DNA of 64,000 nt from contig OW121740.1 in assembly GCA_933228675.1 (NCBI GenBank), positions 4,384,001-4,448,000 on the forward strand, in the 5' to 3' direction. Shown here one piece after another: positions 23,381 to 35,512 of the stretch; within the stretch, counting starts at the first letter, position 1; each line of letters opens with the position of its first letter. The notes beneath the pieces were generated by a model. It saw only the letters and a list, made by a program, of their open reading frames with translations. It was not told the origin of the DNA and did no database searches. The position numbers and the translations under genes were made by a program. The stretch comes from Stomorhina lunata. Taxonomy: Eukaryota > Arthropoda > Insecta > Diptera > Rhiniidae.

Positions 23381-25935
23381 ATTTTTATGAGAAAAAATGA
23401 TTTTAAAAAAAAAAAAAAAAAACTTATTAACTTATCTTATCTTTTTAGAAATTTTTCAAAAATTTCTTTTTTTACAGGAAATAAAAAAAAATTCTTATTT
23501 TCAAAAATTTCTTATTGGAAATTAAAAAAAAAATTTTACAGAACATTTTTCAACAATTTCTTATTTTTATAGGAAAATATGCAAAAATTTCTCAGCTTAT
23601 AGGAAATTTTTCATAAATTTATTTTTTTATAGAAAATTTCTTACTTTTATAGGAAACTTTTTAACAAATTTTTTTATAGGAGATTTTTCAAAAATTTCTT
23701 ATTTATATAAGAATTTCAAACATTTTTTATTTTTATAGGAAATTTTTCAAACATTTTTTATTTTTACAGGAAATTTTATTAAATTTTTAAAAATTTTTAA
23801 TTTTCAAAAATTTCATACTTTTCAAATATTTCTTATTTTTCAAATATTTTTTTTTATAGGAATTTTTTTAATAAATTCTTATTTTTAAAGGAAAATTTCT
23901 TATTTTTATAGGATAATTTCTTATTTGCATAGGAAATTATTCAAAAATTTTCTTTTTGTATAGAAAATTTTTTAAAAATTTTATACTTTATATCAATTTT
24001 TCCAAAAATTTTATATTTTGTTTAGGAAATTTAACAAAAATTTCCTATTTTATTTGAAATTTTTCAAAAATTCCTTATTTTTATAGGAAATTTTTCAAAA
24101 ATCTCTTATTTTTATATGAAATTTTTCAAATTTTTTTATAGATATTTAATGATTTTTAGTAGGAAATTTTTAAAAAAACTTCTTATTTTACAAGGAAACT
24201 TTTCAAAAATTTCTTTATATTTTTATAGGAAATTTTTTAAAAATTTCTTATTTTATAGAAAATTTTTCAAAAATCTCTTATATTTAAAAATGTTCTTTTT
24301 TTCATAGAAATTTTTTTTAGTATGAAATTTTCAATAATTTCTTATCTTTATAGGAAATTTTTAAAAAATTTCTTACTTTTATAGGAAGTTTTTTAAAAAT
24401 TTCTTACTTTTATAGGAAGTTTTTTAAAAATTTCTTATTTTTGTGGGAAATTTTTAAAAAATTTCTTATTTTATAGTAAATTTTTCAAAAATCTCTTATT
24501 ATAAAAAAAGGTTCTTTTTTTCATAGAAATTTTTTGAAACTTTAGTATTTTTAGTAGAAAGTTTTTCAAAAATTTCTTATTTTTAGAGGAAATTTTTCAA
24601 AAATTCTTATTTTTATAGGAAATTTTTAAAAAATTTCTTATTTCATAGTAAATTTTTGAAAAACCTCTTATTATAAAAAAAGGTTCTCTTTTTCATAGAA
24701 ATTTTTTGAAACTTTAGTATTTTTAGTAGAAAGTTTTTCAAAAATTTCTTATTTTTAGAGGAAATTTTTCAAAAATTCTTATTTTTATAGGAAATTTTTC
24801 AAAAATTTCTTATTTTTACAGGAAATTTTTTAAAAATTTCTTATTTTTGTAGGAAATTTAAAAATCAAAAATCTTTTATTTCAATAAAAAATTTTTTGAA
24901 ACTTTATTATTTTTAGTAGGAAATTTTTCAAAAATTTCTTATTTTATAAAGAAATTTTTCAAAATTTTCTAATTTTTACAGGAAATTTTTTAAAAATTTC
25001 TTTTTTTTATAGCATTTTTTTTTTTTAATTTCTTATTTTTATATGAAATTTTTTAAAAATCTCTTATTTTTATTAAAATTTCTTATTTTTATAGACCTTT
25101 TTTAAAGACTATTATTTTTAGTAAGAAATTTTTCAAAATTTTGTTAGGAAATTTTTCAAAAATTTCTTATTTTTATAGGAAACTTGTTAAAAATTTCTTA
25201 TTTTAATAGGAAATGTTTAAAAAATTTCTTATTTTTACAGAAATTTTTTGAAACTTTATTATTTTCAGTAGGAAAGTTCTTAAGAATTTCTTATTTTTAT
25301 AAGAAATTTTTAAAAATTCATATGTTTTTCAAATATTTCTTATAGGAAATATTTCAATAGGAAATATTTAAAAAATTTCTCAGTTTTATAGAAAAATTTC
25401 TAAAAATTGTTTTTTCTTGCAGAAAATTTTTCAAATAATTTAGTTTTTTTGTAGGAAATTAAAAATTGTTAGGAAAGTTATTCAACAATCTCTTATTTTT
25501 ACATAAAATTTTTTAAAACCTTGGAAAATTTTGTAATTACATATTTTTATAGAAAATTTATCAAAAATTTCTCATTTTTAAAACATTCAAAATATCAAAT
25601 ATTTTTATTGGAATTTTATAAAAAAATTTGTTACTTAAAAAATTTTTCAAAAATTTTTTATTTTTATATGAAATTTTATTTTATAGGAAAGTCTTAAAAA
25701 ATTGTTTATTTTATAAGAAACTTTAAAAAAATTTCTTAAATTTTATAGGAAAATTTAGAAAAATTTATTATTTGTATACAAAATTATTTTAAAATTTCTA
25801 ATTTCTATAGAATATTTTTAAAAATGTTCTTATTTTTTAGGAAATGTTTTAAAAATGTCTTATTTCTAAAGAAAATTCAAAAAAAATTCTTATTTTTAAA
25901 GGAAATTTTTCAAAAACTTCTTGTTTTTTATAATT
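23381..25935 (+). repeat. 31-bp satellite, family B, block 2
   Basis: About 80 units of the same monomer and orientation as block 1. A 172-bp higher-order duplication is visible: 'cttattataaaaaaaggttc' ends at about 24512 and again at about 24684, each followed by 'gaaactttagtatttttag'. Lys/Phe-rich frames at 23387-23572 and 24116-24307 are repeat-encoded. Confidence 0.9.
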
Positions 25936-28490
25936 ATTTTTACACTAAAAATTTACTTTTGATATTTTTTGAGTAAAAAAAATATTTATACTAACATATT
26001 TACTAATGATATTTTTATATAACAAATATACTCTTGAAAGTAATAAAACTCGTTACGTTAAAAACTATTTATTGTCATCTTGTTCTTATATTGTACGCAG
26101 GAAATTCTACAACTAAAATATATTGAAAAATTTGAATCTGGGACTTATTTTACATAATCAATTTTTATTGTGATTATACCTTAAACGTAGAACTTTTGTG
26201 AAAATATTACAATTATTAACTTGTTAACATACAAATTTTTTATTGACATTCTTTAGGTGAATAATTGTTTCTTGAATCCTAAAAATAAGTGGTCACGTTA
26301 CTCTTTCATGTGATTATAAAAGCAAAAGATTTGGCATTTAAATTAATTTTCCTTTAACCACTTACATAATACAAATACACAAACAAAATCAAAATTACTA
26401 TAGTGTGTGTGCTTATTTATATGTTTAAGTGCAACTTATTGTATTTCATACAATTTACACTTTAATGTTTTGTTCCTTTAAACTTTTTTCATTATTTTAC
26501 TCTTAAGCAAAATACGAATATAGCGTAAAACTGTTTGTTTGCTTGTTTGTTTGTTGGCGTGTAAAAGTGTATATATAAAAGTGTGTGTGTATAAGTGTTA
26601 ATGTATTTATTGTATGCAAGTATCGTGTATTGTTTTGGTGTCTTTTGCAACTACTTAAAATGTTTGACTAAAGAATTTATTATCCTTGATGTTACTGTTT
26701 TTATTGCTGTTGCTTTTGATTTTGTCCTTGTTGCCTTCATAGCTTTTATTCTACTAAGTTTTATTTTATTCTTCCCAGTTTCTTTTACTTGTCTTTAATA
26801 TACAATTTATACTTATGTCTTTATGGTTTCCAATTAAGTAGTAAATTAAAAGCTCGTTTGCATGCGACAATATATTGTGTAAAATTTCATACACACACAC
26901 ACACACAAATACATACAATTACTTAACATTCACACATAAACAATAAAATACACACATATTTGTGTACTGGGAAAAAAAGAAAACATTATTTTCTACACAA
27001 ACAGAGAAAAAAGCAACCAAGTGTTGCTTTAACGCTCTTTAGTTAGTGCAAATGTGTTGGAGCTTTGTCGATGTGTTAATGGCGTTGTATGAGTATTTTA
27101 TTTAACAGCTTTTAGCAGCGCTCACCAAAAAAATCGCACATTAAATAAGTTTGTATGTTTTGAAATATGTGTGCAGGAGGGCAGTTTGATAAGTTTTGAA
27201 TCCTAAACTTAAATTCGATACTGGTTGCATGGTATATATAATTATAAAATAGTCAACAAACTTAACATTCGGAACAAAAATATTATTGACATTCTTTGTG
27301 TGTGAAGAATTTACCATTTTTATGTACATATAGAAATTACTAATTGACCAAAATACGTAAAAATTGATTATGAAAATTTTTACATAAAAAATGGATTTTT
27401 TAAATCTTTAGGTAAAAAAGTGATTATTCAAATGTTTGGCGTAAACAACTCAATATTGACATTTGTATCTATCTATATTGACATTTTTATATTTAAAATT
27501 GATTATTGACAGAAAACTTATCATACCCTCCCCTGTATCTTATTTTTGCTAATGTTGGTTTATATGTTTCTGTTAGCGTATAAGAGTATTAGTACGAGTA
27601 TAAAAGTATTGGTGTGTTGATTGTATTGTATGAATTTTGTGTTTTATGTGTTTATTTGTTATTTCTTGTGAAAATTTTTGTCATCATAAATATCTCGTTT
27701 AAATGCGCGGAAATGGTTTTTATTAAAAAAAAATCAGAAATTATTATGTTTTTACGAGAGTTTTTGTTTTGTTGCGGCTGCTGCTGCCGTTGCCGCCTCC
27801 GTTGTTCGGTATTAAGGAAAAAGACAATAAAAACTCGCATTAAGCAAAAATCCATTAATAATAAAATTTACCCATTTCAAATAAAGCCTTCCTCCGTACC
27901 GTACAATACTTTCATTATTGTTTCAGAAAATTCTATATTTTCTGCTGAAACTGAAAGGAGTTAGCAGTTAAGCAGAATATCAAAAAGCTAAAAGCTGATT
28001 ATTAAAGCCAAACAAATAAATTTAAAATAAAAAATATATGAAAAAAATTTCATGTCATTGCTTTTTTGCTATATTGATTTATAGTGGGTAACACAAAAAT
28101 GTTAAAAATCCTATATTACATATTATTGGAAAGCTATTAAATATTAATATCTATCAAAAATGTAGTTATTTGCAATTGTACAAAAAGTTTGGAAGTTAAA
28201 TGAATTATTAATTTGTGATTTATGATCTAAAACAGAGGGTAGCAAATGTTACCTTAAGTATCATATCAACTGGCTTCAAAAAGTATAAGAAAAAATTTGT
28301 GCCAAAAACTAACTAAAATTTTCTACTATAGATTATTATTTTGCAATTAGTGCCAATTTTCTTATCCTTCGTTGAATTTCTTTTGATTTAAAGATGTTTG
28401 AAACTTTTTCCTGATTATTTTTGTTTTTTGCAACGAAAATGAATTTTCAACCGTATAATATAAAACTATTTTTTTAACATTTCTTTTCCT
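25936..28490. other. Intron-like sequence, no gene seen
   Basis: Unique AT-rich DNA with a tttg run (26530-26562), an (ac)n run at 26890-26906 and a ctg/ccg-rich island at 27770-27800. Two overlapping frames on opposite strands (27614-27964 and 27652-27855) cross that island; their Cys/Arg-rich and Gln/Arg-rich stretches come from the trinucleotide run. Neither looks like a gene. Confidence 0.55.
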
Positions 28491-31350
28491 TTTATAGTCT
28501 TCTAAAATGTTTCTTGACAATTTTTCAAAAATGTTCTATTTTCATAGAAAGTTTTTAAATGTTTCTATTATTATAAGATTTTTTTTTTTAAATTTCTATT
28601 TTTATAACAATTTTTTCAAAAATTTTCTATTTTTATAAAAAAAAATGTTAAAAAAGTTTCTATTTTTATATACAAATTTTCAAAAATTTTCTATTTTTAT
28701 ATAAAAATTTTCAAAAATTTAAATTTTCCAGTTTTATATAAAATTTTTTACATATTTTCTATTTTATACAAAATTTTTCAAATATTTTTTAACAATTTTC
28801 TATTATTATTTAAAATTTTAAAATTTTTATAGGAAACTTTTGAAAAATTTTAGAATTTTTCAAAATTTTTTTATTTTTATGAGAAATAAATCAAATATTA
28901 TTTTATTTTTATAGGAAATTTTTCAAAAACTTTATATTTTTATAGGAAATTTTTCAAAAAAAATTCTATTTTGCTAGGAAATTTTTAAAAAAAATTGTAT
29001 TTCTATAGGAAAATTTTGAAAAAAATTTTTTAATTTTAAAGAAAATTTATCAAAAAATTTATATTTTTATAGGAAATTTAAAAAAATTTTAAATTTTTAT
29101 AGGAAATTTTAAAAATTTCTATATGTAAAGAAAATTTTTTGAAAAAATTTTTATAGCAAATTTTTCAAAAATTTTCTCTTTTTATAGGAAATTTTTTAAT
29201 AATTTTCTATTTTTATAGAAAATTTTTCAAAATTTCCTATTTTTTTAGCAAATTTTTCAAAAATTTTCTATTTTTATAGAATAATTTTCTTTTTTTATAA
29301 AAAATTATTTCAAAATTTTCTATTTTTATAGAAAAATTTTCAAAATTTTCTATTTTTAAAGAAAATTTTTCAAAATTTTCTATTTTTATAGAATATTTTT
29401 CAAAATTTTCTATTTGTATAGGAAATTTTTCAAAATTTTCTATTTTTATAGAAATTTTTTCAAAATTTTCTATTTTTATAGAATATTTTTCAAAATTTTC
29501 TATTTGTATAGGAAATTATTCAAAATTTTTTATTTTTATAGGAAAATTTTCAAAAATTTTCTATTTTTATAGGAAATTTTTCAAAATTTTTTTATATATA
29601 TAGGAAATTTTTTAAAAATTTTCTATATTTATAGAAAATTTTTCAAAAATTTTCTATATTTATAGAAAATTTTTAAAAAATTTTCTATTTTTATGGGAAA
29701 TTTTTCAAAAATTTTCTATTTTTATGGGAAATTTTTCAAAAATTTTATATTTAAAAAAAAATTGCAAAAATTTATTTATTTTTATAGGCAATTTTTCAAA
29801 AATTTTATTTTTTATAGGAAATTTTCCAAAAATTTTTTAGTTTTGTAGGAAATTTTTAAAAATTTTATATTTTATAGGAAATTTTTTCAAAAATTTTTTA
29901 TATTTATAAAAAATTTTCAAAAATTTCTTACTTTTATAGGAAATTTTTTTAAGAGATTTTTAGTTTTATAGGAAATTTTTTTAAGAATTTCTTATTTTTC
30001 TAGAAAATTTTTCAAAAATTTCTTATTTTTATAGGAAATTTTCAAAAATTTCTTATTTTTATATAAAATTTTCAAAAATTTCTTATTTTTATAGGAAATT
30101 TTCAAAAATTTCTTAATTTTATCATAAAATTTGTTACAAATTTCGTATTTTTAAAGAAATTTTTCAAAATTTATTATTTTAAGAAGAATTTCTATTTATA
30201 GAGAAAGTTCTTCATAAAATTATTATTTTCATTAGAAATTTTTCAAAAATGTATTATTTTTTGAGGTAATAAAAAATTTTTTTTCTTATTTTACTGGGAA
30301 GTTTTTTTGTAAATATCTCATTTTTATTTAAAAATTTTATAGGAAATCTTTCAAATTATTTTTTTTTTTTTTATAGGAAATTTTTCGAAAATTTCTAATT
30401 TTTATTGGAAATTTTTAAAGAAATTTTTCAAAATTTATAATTTTTAGAAAAATTTCTATTTATAGAGAAAGTTTTTCATAAAATTATTATTTTCATTAGA
30501 AATTTTTCAAAAATGTATTATTTTTTGAGGTAATTAAAATTTTTTTTTTTTTATTTTACTGGGAAGTTTTTTTTTAATTTCTTATTTTTATTTAAAAATT
30601 TTATAGGAAATCTTTCAAATTATTTTTTTTATAGGAAATTTTTCGAAAATTTCTAATTTTTATTTGAAATTTTTAGAAAATTTTTTATGTTTATAGGAAG
30701 TTTTTCAAGAATTAATTTTTTTTACAAAAAATTTTTTAAATTTTTTTATTTTTGTATGAAATTTATGAATTTCTTATTTTTTAGGATATTTTTAAAAAAA
30801 TTTCCTTTTTATTAAAAATTCTTTTTAAAAATTTCTTATTTTTGTATGAAATTTATAAATTTATTATTTTTTTAGGAAATTTTTCAAAAATTTCTTATTT
30901 GTAAAGGAAATTTGTGAAAAATTTTTTTTATAGGAAATTTTTCAAAAATATTTTATTTTTATAGAAAATTTTTTATACGCTTCTTATTTTTATAGTAAAT
31001 TTTTAAAAAATTTTTAATATGTATAGGAAAATTTTTCAAAAATTTTTGATTGTTAGATAACATATTTTCTTCTTTCTATGCAAATTTTTTAAGAATTTCT
31101 TATTTTTGTATTTTTTTACTTGTTGTTTAATATGAAATCTTCATAAAATTTTTTATTTTTGTAGGAAATTTTTTAACAACTTCTTAGTTAAACACGTAAA
31201 AAAATTTTCTTGTTTTAAAAAAAATTAAAAATTTCTTATTTTACAGAAATTTAAAGAAAACACAGTAAATTTTTCAAAAATGTCTTATTGTTTAGGGTAT
31301 ATTAAAAAGAAATTATTATTTTTATTGAAAATTTAAAAAATTCTTTTTTA
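28491..31350 (+). repeat. 31-bp satellite, family B, block 3
   Basis: About 90 units. The left half (28500-29930) is a subfamily reading 'caaaaattttctattttta', while the right half returns to 'caaaaatttcttattttta', so two variants sit side by side. A 264-bp higher-order duplication is marked by 'tctatttatagagaaag' at 30191 and 30455, followed in both by 'attattttttgaggtaat'. A 90-bp repeat is seen at 29391 and 29481. Confidence 0.9.
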
Positions 31351-33164
31351 TATTGAATATTAACATTTTTGAATAAAAAAAGGATTATTGACAGTTTTAT
31401 ATATAAAAAATTATTTATCAAAAATATTTATATAACAAACATTTTTTTGTACCATTTTACAAAAAGAATTAAACTTTTTTCCATATTCACATAAAAGGTC
31501 ACCTCTTGTTTTCATATAAAAAAATATGGTTTAATCCTTTGACTAACTAAACAAAAGATTGCTTTAGTGTTAAAAAAAATTGGATTGTTTTATACTTTCA
31601 TAGAAAGACGATTTAACTTTTATTATTCAAAATTCATTGTTCATATATTTTATGTAAAATCTTAGATTTTAAAATTTTGTAAATGAAATAAATTCAAGTT
31701 TATTAAACAAGTTATAACAGGTTATTGTCATTTTCCTTAGGCCATTTGTGTCAAATGCGATATAAATTCTGATTAAGAGAAAAGTTATTTTGACTTAATG
31801 AAATTATAAAATTGTTTTTTTTATATCTTTGAAATTTAGTCTAATATGTGTTATGATAATGAAATCATACACATATGCCGCTCCTTATTTCCTAAAATAG
31901 CCTAAGAGGATTTCTAAAATATTTGAAAATTTTGCTTTAACAACAACATCAAAATAATAAAATGCTTTTTAATAAAGTTTATTTTCGTTATCTCATTATT
32001 TGAAACAAACTAATTATTTTAATATATCTTATTTATATAAATAAGTTGTAATAGTTCAGTTTTTTCATTTGACTTGTTTTCTTTTTGCAACAAACAATTT
32101 TTTGGATGATTATGGAAATAAAAAGGAAATGCTTACCAAAATGAATGAATAACCCCCAATTAAATATCAAAAGAAATACTCCCCCTTCATTTCAGTATAG
32201 TTTAGCAAAGACTTTAGAAAAAGTATAGCAAAAAAACAATATACAAAGTTTATAGAAAATATATATATAACTACTTTAAATCTATATACATACATATATC
32301 ACACTAAATATATACATAATATACATATATGCTTAGATAGTAGGGTTATCGTTATTATGGAAAATCTTGAAATGTTTTACAAATGAACTACAGTTAATCA
32401 GTTATCAATCGATGAGGGTTAACACATAGTACCAGCCCAACAAGTTTAGAAACATTGAATTTTTAGGCAAAACAGAGGTCACCCTAATACATATCACATA
32501 CACATACATACATAAGGCTTTTTTCAAAATAATAAGCACCTTGTAGTCGTAAGTATATATAAATGCGATATAATGTAATTATACTTCAAACATCCTCGTA
32601 AAGTATGGCATTTATCTCAAACACTTTTCTAAAGGTAAAAACTGTAATTAAAAGCTATTTGGTAGAAAACGTTAGAGCAAAAGAAAAAAAGCACGAAAAA
32701 CGCAAAAACTTTTACAAAAATTAAATAAAACCTCCCAGAAAGTCTAGGTTTTAAAAGGGGAAGAAAGAGTGTGAGAGAGTAAAGGTATTTCTCATATATA
32801 CATATAAATAAGTATGTAAGCATATGATTGACTATACAGATATGAGTGGTTGGTTTTATGCCTGAAAGTGTGTATGTGGTTAAATTGTGTTAGTCTGTCT
32901 GTATTTCTGTGTGTCGGTGTGTGCAACCTCATAAATGTGTAACACATTTAAATGCCACATGCCGTGTTTTAGGCGCGCAATTAAATTAAGACTTTAAGTG
33001 GTAAAGAAACATTTATGGCAGCATATCTTCTTTTCTAGATTATACTTAATTTTAACTTGTGTGTGTGTGTGTGTGTTTAAATTTCATTCTTTCTCCATAT
33101 GAAAAGGAACCCAGCAATTTTTGTTAAAAAAACTTTGGATACTGGTGAAAATGTAACGAATTTA
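31351..33164. other. Unique sequence downstream of the exon (intron-like)
   Basis: AT-rich with tacatatatgc runs at 32270-32330 and a (gt)n run at 33059-33076. With the exon on the minus strand, this is the first 1.8 kb of the intron that follows it. The minus frame at 32629-32823 looks like chance. Confidence 0.55.
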
Positions 33165-33170
33165 ACATAC
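33165..33170 (-). promoter_or_regulatory. Splice donor GTATGT
   Basis: The minus strand reads AAG|GTATGT at the exon end. GT followed by ATGT is a good match to insect 5' splice sites. Confidence 0.65.
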
Positions 33171-33298
33171 CTTCTCCTTGCCAGCAGATATTGGATAACT
33201 ACCTGGAACTGGAGCCATGTCAAATACAGCAACCGTTCCCTTTAAACGACAAGCATATGTTGTAATCTCAAGATATTTCACAAGTATTGGAGACAGTT
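33171..33298 (-). CDS. Internal protein-coding exon, protein not recognised
   Basis: On the minus strand, an open stretch of 2 + 126 bases encodes 42 residues, from LSPILVKYLE through CRLKGTVAVFDMAPVPGS to PISAGKEK. It is followed directly by the donor GTATGT (33165-33170) and preceded by a pyrimidine-rich 'ccctgtagttttctaag' acceptor. In-frame upstream sequence hits TAA just before the acceptor, and the other two frames contain stops within about 10 codons. The exon enters after the first base of a codon (phase 1) and leaves in phase 0. GC content and amino-acid balance (Pro, Gly, Val, Asp, one Cys) differ sharply from the AT-rich surroundings, where chance frames are rich in Phe, Lys, Ile and Tyr. 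No membrane segment or known motif is seen. Both flanking introns reach the window edges, so the gene exceeds 64 kb. It could be a pseudo-exon, but splice signals and composition argue for a real one. Confidence 0.7.
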
Positions 33299-34627
33299 CT
33301 TAGAAAACTACAGGGTAGACACACACATACATACATACATATAAGAGATCATATATAAAGTAACTTCCGTTGCCGTAAGTGGAATTCAGCTATTGCTTCT
33401 ACGTCTTTTTGGATACATTTGCTTTGATTATACAACATAGCATTAGTTTCATTTCAACTGAAATTTACTCATATTCATTTGTAAATAATGATTTATGTTT
33501 AGCACAATGGGACAAGTTATTTGAAAAAAGGTATAGAAAACTCAAGGAAAGTATTCGAAAATTATCCTAAAAACGTTTATAAGTCTAAAGCAGGGTAAGA
33601 AAATATTCACGAGTGTGAAGCTCATTTGTCTAAATTCAGCACTTTCTCAAGAGTTGTGAGTAATGTTTTTTTGTTTTGTTACACACAATTATGACTAAAG
33701 ATTAACTTATACAACTCTCGCGCGTGAAGAGTGAATAAAATTTCAAAATCATTTCCTCATGCGCACGACTAAACTAAACTTCAACATAAGCAGGCGCATG
33801 AGCATCCACATTTGTCATTCATTCATTTTTAATTTAGTTAATTATCATTATTAGTTAATTACAATTGAGTCTTTTACATTTTCAGCAGGACAAATCTACG
33901 GTTACGAGGCCTAGAGATTTGTACTGTGAAAAAATTGCAGAAAAATAAATAATGTAATATTTTTTATTTATCAATGCGGTTTTTGATAAATAAAAAACAG
34001 ATTGAATCATTTTTTTCAAAATATCAAAAACAAAATATCAAAATATTAAAAATACCTATGTATATGTATTTCTATGCACTTTTGTTTAAAGGCCTTGCGA
34101 TATTTCCCGCTGTGTTTCTTAAACCGAGAGATTTTATTTCTCTGTTCTCTCGAACCATTTATTTTTTTGCAATAATTTGATTTTGTTCTTGTATTTTTTG
34201 TTTTTGTCTTTTCTTTAACAAAGCAGAAATTTAGTTAATATTTCTTCTAATGTGCCACTCACGGGCAAGTCGTGCGCTAGTCGTGTAAAATATTTTTTGT
34301 GAGTGGCACACAAAATGTGGTTTTCATTTTTTAGTTGATCGTGACTTGTGTAGAAAAAGTTTACTCTTGTCAACACGAGTAAGAGATGAATGTACAAGAA
34401 AAATTTGTTAATACCCATGACTGTGTGCGAGATTTTTATAAAAAGGAATTTTTGCATATGAGTAAATGTGTGAAATCCTTACCCTGGTCTAAAGATAATT
34501 GATTTATTTGATAAAACTGTGGACAGATAAGTTTTTTGTTGGCCAGGGATAGAACTTGGGACCTATGGTATGCTAGGCAGATGACTTGTTCAGTTTTATA
34601 TAGATAAGAAAACTTCAAAATATTTTT
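33299..34627. other. Unique sequence upstream of the exon (intron-like)
   Basis: Holds an inverted pair 'tgtgccactcac' (34251-34262) and 'gtgagtggcaca' (34299-34310), a smaller stem 'cgagaga/tctctcg' (34125-34152), and imperfect inverted motifs around 33600-33745. On the minus strand, 34540-34590 contains 'ggtcccaagttctatccc', which resembles a tRNA T-arm. Frames at 33379-33570, 33974-34180, 34215-34457 and 34436-34693 show no recognisable protein. Confidence 0.5.
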
Positions 34628-35512
34628 GAAATCCGTCACCACTTTGGGGTACCTGCCTTGGACCCCCATTTTTTCACAAATTTTTCTTTTCAATGTACAA
34701 GCAGCAATTTTTAACAGAATTTGACTAAATCCGGCACACGTCTATAAATTGATTTAGAAAACCGGTCTACTTATTTTAGTTTAAATCAGTTGACTCTTTG
34801 GGTGCCTGCCTTAGACTCCCATTCTCCCATTCACCATTTTTTTTTCGTTGTATAACCCGCAATTCTCGACAGAAATGTTGGTTGCAATCCGTCAACTCCT
34901 ACGGACTTACACTTTAATTCAATTTGATTAAAAAGTTACGCCTAAACGACTGCAACAGTTTTTGCCTTAATTTTGAGTAACAATTTATATGACTTTTTTC
35001 AGAAAATTTTAAACTTTGTTCTACGATCGGTACACTTCGGTGAATTTTTTTCACTCAATCTAAAGAAGAGACTTTCACTTTTTACATGGTTATGGTGGGA
35101 GCACTCAGCAAAACCGGGCCAACTTAGTTTTTATCCAAAGAAAAACGAAAACACTGAATTTTGTAGAGCTTTTTTGATTTTCTAATATCTCCTAAACTAT
35201 ATACGAGATAAAGTTATTTTATTCTGCAGTCTAAAACCAAGGTTCTGTATCTTAAGTAAATCGACATTAAGATTAAAGCTTTGAAACTATGTATATTCGA
35301 TGCATGAGCTACTGAGTTTGATGAAAAATTTCATCGCTTTTTGTTTTAAAACATTGAGCAAATTTCAATATATCTTTTAAAACTCATATTATAAATTTTT
35401 CTTGAAAACAATTATTGATCCTTAATATCGAGACTCTTTTGTATAGAACTGCATCATTAGATTTTGCAAAAACGGTGGTCAAAAAATGGCTTTTCTGCAG
35501 CAGAAATACCAA
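34628..35512 (-). repeat. Dispersed repeat R1, copy 2 (inverted relative to 6905-8145)
   Basis: The reverse complement follows copy 1 in order: 'aaatctaatgatg', 'ggatcaataattgtttt', 'ctcatgcatcgaata', 'agtgttttcgtttttctttg', 'ccaccataaccatg' and 'gtctcttctttagattgag', then the 'gggggtccaaggcaggtacc' boxes. Two boxes at about 34661 and 34814 give an internal period near 153 bp. Divergence from copy 1 is moderate (many substitutions, few large gaps). No coding frame is shared between the copies. Confidence 0.75.

Noticed and set aside
27614..27964. 116-residue plus-strand frame with a Cys cluster
   Set aside because: The Cys/Arg cluster is produced by a ctg/ccg trinucleotide run, and an opposite-strand frame overlaps it.
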